A DNA stretch of 10,799 bases. It comes from Deltaproteobacteria bacterium CG07_land_8_20_14_0_80_60_11 (GTDB lineage: Bacteria > Desulfobacterota > Desulfobaccia > Desulfobaccales > 0-14-0-80-60-11). Made by a program: the position numbers and the translations under genes. The notes below the pieces were generated by a model that was not told the origin of the DNA, did no database searches, and saw nothing but the letters and a program-made list of their open reading frames with translations. The stretch is taken from contig PEWM01000163.1 in the NCBI GenBank assembly GCA_002779455.1, forward strand, positions 5,884-16,682, read 5' to 3'. Positions 1 through 6,828 of the stretch are shown here, one piece after another (position 1 is the first letter of the stretch; the number at the start of each line of letters is the position of its first letter).

Positions 1-145
1 ATTACATTTATATGATTTAAGGTCAAGCTAAATCTAAAAATGCTGGTTGATTATGCCGCACCCTCGCGGTCATGCCTTCAGGTTCAGTCGCCAGGAGAAT
101 CAGGATCAGGCCGTTCGCTGGATGTCGTCGCAGCACGCATATTCC

Positions 146-964
146 CTATTGTTCAACCTCTTCCAGGGAGCGGATGCGCCATTTGCCCATCTCTTTGGCG
201 AACCGCACCTGAAAGGCCTGGGAACTGCTGGACAGATTCTGCGTGCGCCGGTTCTTGGTATCCATGTACCAGGTGACCCAGGCGATGGCGTTATCGGGGT
301 CGATGGGCTGGATTTTGTCGACGGTAAACACCAGGTTGGTGAAATCATAGCCTTCCCAGGATTTCAAGGTACTGGCGCGCTTGTTGTCCAGTTCCGGGTA
401 GGTGAGGGAGTAAACGCTCATAAACTGGACGATATCTTTGCGCAACTGGGCCTCCCGTAAGACGGAGAGCTCCTTTTGCAACTGCCCTTTCAGGTCCGCC
501 TCGGCCGGGGGGGCCGGGGCCGGGGTGGCGGGTTGGCTGGGAGCCGCGGTCACCGCGGGAGGGGCGAGAGCCGGCGCTTCGACTTTGGGAGCCGGAGCCG
601 GCGCCGGGGGCGTTGACGTGCCCCGGGTGAACAGCAAGATCAGCAAGATGACGGCGACTATCCCCGCGCCCACCAACAAGCCCATCAGCCAGGACGGTAT
701 GCCGGCGGGGGGGCCTTTGGCAGGCGCGGATTCCGGGGCCGGAGCCGCGGGCTCCGGTTCGGCCCCCAAAGCCGCAAGCACGGCCGGGGCCCCTTTCAAG
801 GGAGCATCGCACTCATGGCAAAATTCCTGACGGGGGGAGACGCGCACGCCGCACTGGGGGCAAAAGGTGTCCCCCTGTTCCGGATGCAGCAGAAAACTGC
901 CGCACGTGCTGCAATAGCGCTGGCCAACTTCATACGGGATCTGGCAGTGGGGGCATTGAGGCAT
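146..964 (-). CDS. Zinc-ribbon, single-pass membrane protein with C-terminal NTF2-like domain (272 aa)
   Basis: The N-terminus carries two four-cysteine zinc ribbons: C4/C7/C18/C21 and C35/C38/C49/C52. A flexible Ala/Pro-rich stretch follows (about 54-90), then one hydrophobic membrane segment (about 91-112, SWLMGLLVGAGIVAVILLIL), a second Ala/Pro-rich linker (about 115-155), and a folded C-terminal region (about 160-272). That region's alpha-then-beta pattern and its YDFTNLVF, AIAWVTWYMDT and GKWRIRSLEE segments resemble NTF2/Cds6-like domains. The likely topology is zinc ribbons in the cytoplasm and the C-terminal domain outside, which is an inference. ATG at 964 was chosen because a GGAGGT site lies 5 nt upstream (970-975) and the first ribbon begins at residue 4; a TTG nine codons earlier has no such support. 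The gene is divergent from the operon to its right. The specific function is unknown. The coding region is secure, the domain naming moderately so. Confidence 0.85.
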   Translation of the reverse strand: MPQCPHCQIPYEVGQRYCSTCGSFLLHPEQGDTFCPQCGVRVSPRQEFCHECDAPLKGAPAVLAALGAEPEPAAPAPESAPAKGPPAGIPSWLMGLLVGAGIVAVILLILLFTRGTSTPPAPAPAPKVEAPALAPPAVTAAPSQPATPAPAPPAEADLKGQLQKELSVLREAQLRKDIVQFMSVYSLTYPELDNKRASTLKSWEGYDFTNLVFTVDKIQPIDPDNAIAWVTWYMDTKNRRTQNLSSSSQAFQVRFAKEMGKWRIRSLEEVEQ

Positions 965-1019
965 GGTGGACCTCCAGAGTGCGGAATTCAAGTCAGCGAA
1001 AATTAAGTAAAGTTAGCCC

Positions 1020-1048
1020 ATAAAATCGCAAAACCCTGAATATGTCAA
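1020..1048 (-). promoter_or_regulatory. Sigma70-like promoter for the zinc-ribbon gene
   Basis: On the minus strand a perfect -35 hexamer TTGACA (1048 down to 1043) is followed after 17 nt by TTTTAT (1025 down to 1020), a 4/6 match to the -10 consensus. Transcription would begin near 1013, giving a leader of about 50 nt before the ATG at 964. The surrounding DNA is strikingly AT-rich compared with the rest of the window. The call rests on sequence match alone. Confidence 0.5.
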
Positions 1049-1255
1049 TTATTAATTTATCTATCTCTCCAGGGAGGCGCCATCAGGTCACCGCGAGCCT
1101 GAGCCCTCATTACCCCGTGACGGCGCCGGCAGCAGCCCGGCAAGCAGGACCTTGGGGGCGCCCGGTTTACCAGGGCGGCCAGGGGTCCCGGGCGCGGCGG
1201 CGACAGCGATAGGTCTCCCCAGGCGCCGGCGCCGGCATCGGGGTGCATTTGGCAG
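1049..1255. other. Divergent intergenic region with GC-rich palindrome
   Basis: This is the middle of the 357-base gap between the divergent genes starting at 964 (minus) and 1322 (plus). I see no convincing ORF. It is GC-rich, with a perfect 12-bp palindrome GGCGCCGGCGCC at 1222-1233 just upstream of the rightward promoter, and several other GC-rich self-complementary patches. The palindrome could be an operator or the base of a hairpin, but no regulator site is recognised. Confidence 0.4.
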
Positions 1256-1284
1256 TTGAGGACCAGGCCGTTTTCTTTTATACT
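1256..1284 (+). promoter_or_regulatory. Sigma70-like promoter for the PEP-synthase-like / two-component operon
   Basis: TTGAGG (1256-1261, 4/6 to TTGACA) is separated by exactly 17 nt from TATACT (1279-1284, 5/6 to TATAAT). Transcription would start near 1291, leaving a leader of about 30 nt before the GTG at 1322. An open frame exists from the TTG at 1256, but those bases are better read as the -35 element than as a start codon, which moves the protein start downstream. Confidence 0.55.
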
Positions 1285-1321
1285 TAATAGTGAAAATATT
1301 GTGTCTTCAAGGAAAAATTCG

Positions 1322-3847
1322 GTGGCCGCGGTTCTGGGGAAGTTAAAGAAATGGTTCGCCCGTAAGCGCACGCCGCGGCCGTCTGCCGTATCCCTGGGGC
1401 CCCCGCCCGCCCTGCTGGAACGCTATCTCCGGTACAAGCGCCTCCTGGCGGCCAACAGCGCTATCCTGACCACCGTGGCGGATATCCAAGTCAAGATGGG
1501 TGAGGGGTTCCTGTTTGACATGCACTATGTCCGGCAGGCCTGTGACCGGCTGGGCCAGGAGGTCGAGGCCATGGTGGGGGCCTTGAATGGCATGGCCGGT
1601 GGCCGTTACTCCGGCCTGGACACCGCCCGGCAGCGGGTGGCCCATTGGGTGGCGGAGGAATTAGCTGGGGCCAAGATGCAGCCGGCGCCCCTGGCGCTGC
1701 CCCTGCGTGAGGTGCGCGAAGGCCTCTTTTACGGTGGCAAGGCCGAGAAATTGGGCGAACTTACCCGGCTGGGGCTCACGGTGCCCGCAGGTTTTGGGGT
1801 GAGCGCCTATGCCCAGAAGCTCTTTTTTGAAACCGGGGGTCTGGTTTCATTCATCCGGGAGGCCATCGCCCGCTCGCAGATCCGCAACCTGGAAAGCCTG
1901 CGGGAGGCGGGGGAGGCCATCCAGGCCAAAATCATGGCCCAGCCCCTGCCGCCGGAGCTCTCCCAGGCCATCGCCGAGCATCTGGCGCAGCTGAGCTCTT
2001 CCCGGGTGGCGGTACGCAGTTCGGCGCTCCAGGAGGATAGCTTCTTCAGCTTTGCCGGCCAGTTCGAGACCGTGCTCAACGTGCCCCGGGACCAGGTGGA
2101 GGCGCGCTACAAGGAGGTCATCGCCTCCCAGTTCACCCCCCGGGCCCTTTACTACTGTCATGCCAGCGGTTTTTCCTACCAGGAACTGGCCATGGGGGTC
2201 CTGGTCATGGAAATGGTGGCGGTCAGGTGCGCCGGGGTGCTCTATACCGACGATCCGAGGGGCGGGGAGGGCGCCATTATCAATGCCGTCTCCGGGCTGG
2301 GTTCACTGGCAGTGGGCGGGGTGGTCGAACCCGACATTTACCGGGTCGAGGACGGCCGGATCGCGGCTCAACACGTGGGCGAGAAGACCCACATGCACGT
2401 TGCCGCCCCGGAAGGAGGGGTCCTGGATGTCGCCACCCCGGCAGACCTCCAGGGACCCTGCCTGGAGGAGGATCAGGCCCTGGCCCTGGCCGAACTGGGA
2501 AACCGGGTCAAGCAGCACTTCGGCCTGCCCCAGGATATTGAGTGGGCCCTGGACGCCCAGGGCCGGTTTTCCCTGCTGCAGGCGCGGCCCCTGCGGGTGA
2601 GCGCTAAGCTCAAGGCCGATTACCTGCCGCCCCGGATCAAGGGGGCCGAAATGCTCCTGGCAAATGGCATCATCGCCTCCCGGGGGGCGGCCGCCGGCCC
2701 GGTCTACCTGCTTCGGGACGGGGCCCTGGATGCCATCCCCCAGGACGCAGTGCTGGTGACCCCCCGAGCCTTGCCGGAGTATGGCGTGGTGGTGGGCCGG
2801 GTGGCGGCGGTGGTCTGCGAGGCCGGCAGCGCCACCAGCCACCTGGCCACGGTGCTGCGGGAGGCCAGGATTCCGGCGCTGTTCGGCGCCAAAGGGGCCA
2901 CTGCCGTGCTCCAGCCGGGGGATGTGGTCACGGTGGACGCCTTCTACGGCAACATCTACGCCGGCCGGTTGGAGGAATTGCTCAAGGCGCCCCGGGGCGG
3001 CGATGACGCCGTCCGCCAGACCCGGGCTTACAAGGTTTTGGAGCGTGTCCTGAAACACATCACCCCTCTCAATCTTCTGGACCCCCGGGCCGCCAACTTC
3101 CGCCCCGATGGCTGCCGCACCTATCATGACATCACCCGCTTCGCCCATGAGAAGGCCATGGAAGAGCTCTTCCAGGTGTCCGCCGGGCGGCTGGACGAGG
3201 AAGGGTCCCGGCGTCTGGTGAGCGCCATCCCCCTGGAGCTCAACATCATTGACCTGGGCGGGGGCCTGAGTCCCGAGGCCGCCAATCTGGTCAAGGTCCG
3301 TCCCGAACATCTCACGTCCCGGCCCATGCTGGCATACTGGCGGGGGGTGAGCGCGGTGGGCTGGCAGGGCCCCAAGCCCGTGGACCTGGCCGGCTTCATG
3401 TCCGTGGTCATGAGCACCGCTACCGACACCAACATTACTGAACGGCTCCACGAAAAGAATTTTGCCATCATCACCCATGATTATATGAACCTGTCCAACC
3501 GGCTGGGCTTTCACTTCGCCACCATCGAGGCCTTCCTGGGGGCCCCGGGGGAGAGTTATGTGAGCTTCACCTTCTATGGCGGCGGCGCGGAGTTGCCGCG
3601 GCGCATGCGCCGGGTCCGCTTCCTGACCAGAGTCCTGGAAGATCTGGATTTCCGGGTAGAACCCAAGGAAGATTCCATCACCGCCCGCATCGACGGCTAT
3701 GATGCCGACGCCCTGGATGAGAGGCTGGAAGTCCTGGGCCGCCTGATGATGATTTCCAAACAACTGGACATGGTCATGCTGTCGGAGGACGCGGTGGAAC
3801 AGTATTACCGGGAATTTTCCCAAGGCCACATCCCGCCACGCGCTTAG
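1322..3847 (+). CDS. PEP-synthase-like ATP-grasp / phosphohistidine protein with non-canonical C-terminal domain (841 aa)
   Basis: Two modules are clear. A PPDK_N-type ATP-grasp domain spans about 135-445, with FYGGKAEKLGEL near K140, the VRSS motif at 231-234, and QDIEWALD...LLQARPL at its end. A PEP-utilizer swivel domain follows (about 460-555), with the phosphorylatable histidine H507 in GSATSH. The usual C-terminal TIM barrel that binds PEP/pyruvate is absent. About 270 residues of another domain (about 570-841) take its place, with landmarks CRTYHDITRFAHEKAM, FTFYGGGAE and LGRLMMISKQLDMVM. An ATP-driven His phosphorylation is plausible; the acceptor is unknown, so I give no gene symbol. 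The GTG at 1322 has AAGGA 8 nt upstream (1309-1313) and lies just after a predicted promoter; a GTG at 1301 is the alternative, and the frame is open back to 1256. The gene opens an operon, with 11 nt to the sensor kinase. Confidence 0.85.
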   Translation: MAAVLGKLKKWFARKRTPRPSAVSLGPPPALLERYLRYKRLLAANSAILTTVADIQVKMGEGFLFDMHYVRQACDRLGQEVEAMVGALNGMAGGRYSGLDTARQRVAHWVAEELAGAKMQPAPLALPLREVREGLFYGGKAEKLGELTRLGLTVPAGFGVSAYAQKLFFETGGLVSFIREAIARSQIRNLESLREAGEAIQAKIMAQPLPPELSQAIAEHLAQLSSSRVAVRSSALQEDSFFSFAGQFETVLNVPRDQVEARYKEVIASQFTPRALYYCHASGFSYQELAMGVLVMEMVAVRCAGVLYTDDPRGGEGAIINAVSGLGSLAVGGVVEPDIYRVEDGRIAAQHVGEKTHMHVAAPEGGVLDVATPADLQGPCLEEDQALALAELGNRVKQHFGLPQDIEWALDAQGRFSLLQARPLRVSAKLKADYLPPRIKGAEMLLANGIIASRGAAAGPVYLLRDGALDAIPQDAVLVTPRALPEYGVVVGRVAAVVCEAGSATSHLATVLREARIPALFGAKGATAVLQPGDVVTVDAFYGNIYAGRLEELLKAPRGGDDAVRQTRAYKVLERVLKHITPLNLLDPRAANFRPDGCRTYHDITRFAHEKAMEELFQVSAGRLDEEGSRRLVSAIPLELNIIDLGGGLSPEAANLVKVRPEHLTSRPMLAYWRGVSAVGWQGPKPVDLAGFMSVVMSTATDTNITERLHEKNFAIITHDYMNLSNRLGFHFATIEAFLGAPGESYVSFTFYGGGAELPRRMRRVRFLTRVLEDLDFRVEPKEDSITARIDGYDADALDERLEVLGRLMMISKQLDMVMLSEDAVEQYYREFSQGHIPPRA

Positions 3848-3858
3848 GAGGCCCGACT

Positions 3859-6120
3859 TTGCCCATGGAGAAAATCGTTTTTCGGAGGCTGCTGACGGGC
3901 CTGGGCATCCTGATCATCGGGTTGCTGGCCTTGGCCTTTATCCTGGGGATTCTTTCCCTGAAGCGCACCCAGGAGATCGTCTCCGACGACTTTCAGCAGC
4001 AGCAGCTCATCCTGGCCAAAGCCACCGCCCGGCAGATCGAGGACGGCCTGGCGTTTCTGCGGCGGGAGTTGCGCATCCTGGCCTATTCCCCGGCCATCCA
4101 GTACCTGGAGGACGTGGCCTGGGCCAACCGCATGAAAGTCAGCTTCGATGAGCTCTCCAAAATGGGCGTGGTGGTGATTGAGCGCATCGACTTTAACGGG
4201 CCGGCGGCTGACAAGGCCTTTGTGCTGGACGCCAACGGCCCCCACCTCCTCCGGCAGGACTTCGCCACCGCTCCCGAGGTGGCGTGGGCCCGGGACCCGG
4301 CCAACCGGGGGAAGATTTACCAGGGACCCATTACCCTGCAACTGCAAGGCGGCCATCAGGCGCCCTCCATGATTATGGCCACTCCGGTGTACGAAGAAAG
4401 CGTGGACGAGTCTCACCCCCGGGCCACCGGCAACCTGGACGGGGTGCTGCTGTTTAGGATCGACCTTTCCCAATTCACCGGCCACTACTGCGCCAACATC
4501 CGCTCCGGCCGCACCGGTTACTGCTGGGTGATGGACGACAAAGGGACCTTTCTGTACCATCCCGAGAAGGAATTTATCGGGGAAGACGCCTTCACCGCCC
4601 GGGGCCAACGGGACCCGGCCATCAGCTTCGCCGCCATCAATGAAATCCAGAAAACCAAGATGCTGAAGGGGGAAGAGGGTACGGCCACCTACATCTCGGG
4701 ATGGCACCGGGGCGTCATCCGGAAAATGGAAAAATTCGTGGCCTACACCAATGCCCATGTGGGTGCGGCATGCCCGTACTCCCACCTGAGCCGGGCCGAC
4801 ATCGACGCCCATGGCCGGCCCGGCTGCAAGGAAATCTGGCCGGTGGCGGTGGTGGCGCCCACCGATGAAGTCTATGGCACCATCCACTCCCTGTACGTGC
4901 GGCAATTCCTGATCCAGGGGATCCTCATCTTTGCCCTGATCTGCGCCGCCGCGACGGTGATCTACTACGAATCCCGCTGGTCGGTGGAGCTGCAGGCGGA
5001 GGTGGCACGCACCACCGCCGACCTGGCCCGCAGCCAGAAGCAGTACAAGTCGGTGGTGGAAAATGCCCGGGACCTGATCTTCCTGGTGGATGAGGCCGGC
5101 GCTTTTCTCAGCGCCAACACCGCCATGGCCCGGGTCTTTGGCATCCCCGCGGCGGGTATTGTCAGGAAGAAGGTCGCCGACCTCTTATCCGGGGAAGACG
5201 CCGAGGCCATGCTCAGCTGGGTGCAGGAGGCGGTGCATAGCCGGAAGAGCTCCGAGATCAAAGCCGCCATGCGCATCAAGGACCGGATATTCTGGTTTTC
5301 CACCCATGTTGTGCCCATCTTCGGGGAGGACGGCCGCTCTGTGGAGCAGGTGCTGGTCATGGCCCGGGACATCACCGACCGCCAGCAGATGGAAAATCAG
5401 ATGGCCCAGACGGAGAAGCTGGCCTCCCTGGGCACCCTGGCGGCGGGGGTGGCCCACGAAATCAACAACCCCGTGGGCGTCATGCTGGGCTTTACCGAGC
5501 TGCTGCTGGACAAGCTGCCGCCGGACGGCAAAGAGCATGAGATGCTCAAGACCATCGAACGCCAGGGACTCAACGCCAAGCGCATCGTTGAAAACCTCAT
5601 GACCTTTGCCCGGCAGCCGGCCAAACACGAGGAGTTTACCGATATCAACCGGGTAATTGACAATGTGCTGGCGCTGGTCAAGAACAACCTGCTGACCAAA
5701 AAGGTAGACCTGGACCTGCGGCTGGCCAAAGGCCTCCCCCGGGTCCGGGGTGATGCCGGCGAATTCCAGCAGGTCTTTCTCAACCTGATCAACAACGCCG
5801 CGGCGGCCATGCCCAACGGCGGCAAACTCACCGTGATTACCAAGACCAACCCCTATAATCACATGGTGGAAGCCATTTTGGCCGACACCGGCACCGGCAT
5901 TCCCAAGAAGTATGCCGACCGGATCTTCGTGCCGTTTTTTACCACCAAGAAAGTGGGGGAGGGTACCGGCCTGGGGCTGGCCGTCAGCTATGCCATCGTC
6001 AACAAATACGGCGGCGCCATCCGCTTTGAGAGCCGGGCCGCCGAAGACGGCGCCGAGGGCGCTACGGGCACCACCTTCTTCGTTGATTTACAACCCGAAT
6101 ACGCGGCCGCGCAGGCCTAG
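3859..6120 (+). CDS. Membrane sensor histidine kinase: Cache-like sensor, PAS, HisKA, HATPase (753 aa)
   Basis: Order of parts: TM1 (about 11-33); an extracytoplasmic region of about 310 residues whose distal lobe reads as a Cache domain (RTGYCWVMDDKGTFLYHP); TM2 (about 350-372); a PAS domain (about 395-510, QYKSVVENARDLIFLVDEAG); a HisKA dimerisation domain with phospho-acceptor H533 in AAGVAHEINNPVG; and a HATPase_c domain with N box LINNAAAA (N645/N646), DTGTGIP, FVPFFTTK and GTGLGLAVSY. All catalytic motifs are intact, so it should autophosphorylate H533 and pass phosphate to the receiver encoded 30 nt downstream. The sensor region holds four cysteines (C211, C222, C305, C323). AGGAGG at 3846-3851 sits 7 nt before TTG 3859 and 13 nt before ATG 3865, so the TTG start is favoured but the ATG, two codons later, is possible. 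The ligand is unknown. Confidence 0.92.
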   Translation: MPMEKIVFRRLLTGLGILIIGLLALAFILGILSLKRTQEIVSDDFQQQQLILAKATARQIEDGLAFLRRELRILAYSPAIQYLEDVAWANRMKVSFDELSKMGVVVIERIDFNGPAADKAFVLDANGPHLLRQDFATAPEVAWARDPANRGKIYQGPITLQLQGGHQAPSMIMATPVYEESVDESHPRATGNLDGVLLFRIDLSQFTGHYCANIRSGRTGYCWVMDDKGTFLYHPEKEFIGEDAFTARGQRDPAISFAAINEIQKTKMLKGEEGTATYISGWHRGVIRKMEKFVAYTNAHVGAACPYSHLSRADIDAHGRPGCKEIWPVAVVAPTDEVYGTIHSLYVRQFLIQGILIFALICAAATVIYYESRWSVELQAEVARTTADLARSQKQYKSVVENARDLIFLVDEAGAFLSANTAMARVFGIPAAGIVRKKVADLLSGEDAEAMLSWVQEAVHSRKSSEIKAAMRIKDRIFWFSTHVVPIFGEDGRSVEQVLVMARDITDRQQMENQMAQTEKLASLGTLAAGVAHEINNPVGVMLGFTELLLDKLPPDGKEHEMLKTIERQGLNAKRIVENLMTFARQPAKHEEFTDINRVIDNVLALVKNNLLTKKVDLDLRLAKGLPRVRGDAGEFQQVFLNLINNAAAAMPNGGKLTVITKTNPYNHMVEAILADTGTGIPKKYADRIFVPFFTTKKVGEGTGLGLAVSYAIVNKYGGAIRFESRAAEDGAEGATGTTFFVDLQPEYAAAQA

Positions 6121-6150
6121 CGCCGCGCCGCACAGTGAGGAGGTTATCAG

Positions 6151-6564
6151 ATGGGACGGATTCTGGCCGTCGATGACGAACTGGATATGCTGGCCCTGCT
6201 CAAGATGATCATCGAGGGCTATTCCGACCACCAGGTGACGGTCACCAACAATCCCCTGGAGGCGTCGGAACTTTTGGAAAAGGAAACCTTCGACCTGATT
6301 TTAACGGACCTCAAGATGCCGGGCATGGATGGCCTGGAGGTGCTGGCCAAGGCCAAACAGCAGGACGAAGAAGCCCTGGTGATGGTGATCACCGCCTACG
6401 GCTCCCTGGAGTCGGCGGAGGAGGCCATGGCCAAAGGGGCGTTTGACTACATCACCAAGCCCTTCCGCAAGGAGCAGATTCTGCTGGCCATTGACAAGGC
6501 CATGCGTTGGCGGGAGATGGTGCGGCAAAACAAGGCCCTCAAGCAGCGCCTGGATGGCAACTAG
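6151..6564 (+). CDS. Single-domain response regulator receiver (137 aa)
   Basis: This is a complete receiver domain: acidic pair D8/D9, phospho-acceptor D53 in LTDLKMPGMDG, T81 in VITAYGS, Y100 and K103 in DYITKPF. No DNA-binding or enzymatic output domain follows. The last 20 or so residues (RWREMVRQNKALKQRL) form a helical, coiled-coil-like tail of the kind that links receiver to AAA+ domain in NtrC-family regulators, and the protein stops there. It is the likely partner of the upstream kinase (30-nt gap, strong AGGAGG 7 nt before the ATG). With no output domain it probably signals through a protein partner, as CheY/Spo0F-type receivers do, or acts in a phosphorelay. The target cannot be read from the sequence. 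Confidence 0.93.
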   Translation: MGRILAVDDELDMLALLKMIIEGYSDHQVTVTNNPLEASELLEKETFDLILTDLKMPGMDGLEVLAKAKQQDEEALVMVITAYGSLESAEEAMAKGAFDYITKPFRKEQILLAIDKAMRWREMVRQNKALKQRLDGN

Positions 6565-6644
6565 GCCCGGGGCAGATAGCCCGTGCTTCGATCTGGTGGT
6601 TCGCCGAATGGTCGCAACCTGGATGGCGACACCGCCCGTGTCCC

Positions 6645-6656
6645 TTCTGATCAGAA
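6645..6656. repeat. 12-bp perfect palindrome TTCTGATCAGAA
   Basis: A perfect inverted repeat without spacer lies in the gap after the receiver gene, about 75 nt upstream of the small ORF at 6731. Its size and symmetry suit a dimeric regulator's operator. There is no T-tract, so it is not a typical terminator. No known regulator motif is recognised. Confidence 0.35.
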
Positions 6657-6684
6657 ATTTCTCGGCAATTTCCACAACCCCTTG

Positions 6685-6699
6685 AGGATCGGAGATCCT
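6685..6699 (+). repeat. 6-bp hairpin AGGATC-GGA-GATCCT upstream of the small ORF
   Basis: A perfect 6-bp stem with a 3-nt loop is followed closely by a second self-complementary patch (CCCC at 6704-6707 against GGGG at 6713-6716), which abuts the ribosome site of the ORF at 6731. No U-run follows, so this is more likely a 5' leader structure than a terminator. The second stem could limit ribosome access; this is an inference. Confidence 0.35.
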
Positions 6700-6730
6700 G
6701 TGGCCCCCGTCAGGGGAAAGGACGACTTGT

Positions 6731-6805
6731 ATGGAATGGGTGATAATCGGTTTGGTGGTGGTGCTGGTCATGACTTTTTGGCGCGGCGGTTGCTGAGGCA
6801 AGTAA
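6731..6805 (+). CDS. Tiny membrane protein; candidate selenoprotein (21 aa, or 24 aa if UGA is read as Sec)
   Basis: The ATG at 6731 has AAAGGA 8 nt upstream (6717-6722). The peptide begins MEWVIIGLVVVLVMTFW, an almost ideal single membrane helix capped by tryptophans, then Arg-Gly-Gly-Cys and an in-frame TGA at 6794-6796. If the TGA is decoded as selenocysteine, only Gly, Lys and a TAA stop (6803-6805) follow, giving a Gly-Gly-Cys-Sec-Gly-Lys tail. Support for recoding comes from the adjacent Cys, the Gly-rich C-terminal setting, and a hairpin with a GGU apical loop beginning 21 nt after the TGA (6809-6828). The overall build, one N-terminal helix and Sec near the C-terminus, recalls SelK/SelS-type proteins, but that is analogy and not homology. 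If not recoded, it is a 21-residue peptide ending in Cys. The ORF is short enough to arise by chance. It lies about 170 nt past the receiver gene, apparently a separate unit or a distal operon member. Confidence 0.45.
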
Positions 6806-6808
6806 TCG

Positions 6809-6828
6809 GTGCGGCTTGGTAAGCCGCC
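6809..6828 (+). promoter_or_regulatory. Candidate bacterial SECIS-like hairpin
   Basis: The stem GCGGCTT (6811-6817) pairs perfectly with AAGCCGC (6821-6827) around a GGT loop (6818-6820). One more G-C pair (6809/6828) closes below a bulged T at 6810. The loop begins 21 nt after the in-frame TGA at 6794-6796. Known bacterial SECIS elements are short stem-loops a few tens of nucleotides or less past the UGA, with a G (often GGU) in the loop; E. coli fdhF has GGUCU and a bulged U. Here the bulge sits at the base of the stem, unlike fdhF, and the hairpin lies after the TAA. No U-run follows, so a rho-independent terminator is less likely. Confidence 0.4.

Noticed and set aside
40..460. Plus-strand ORFs opposite the 3' end of the zinc-ribbon gene
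   Set aside because: They mirror a well-supported minus-strand gene and have no motifs or ribosome sites.
2303..3829. 508-codon open frame on the minus strand inside the PEP-synthase-like gene
   Set aside because: It is a shadow of the GC-rich plus-strand gene. Its translation is low-complexity (Gly/His/Gln-rich) with no family motif, while the plus strand shows clear domains.
3844..4905. 353-codon open frame on the minus strand opposite the kinase sensor region
   Set aside because: Same cause: no motif, biased composition, and the plus strand has a Cache-type sensor continuous with an intact kinase.
6809..6828. Reading the GGU-loop hairpin as a rho-independent terminator
   Set aside because: The stem is followed by CATTGAAG and not a U-run. 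Still possible as a weak or factor-dependent terminator, which is why the Sec call is only moderate.
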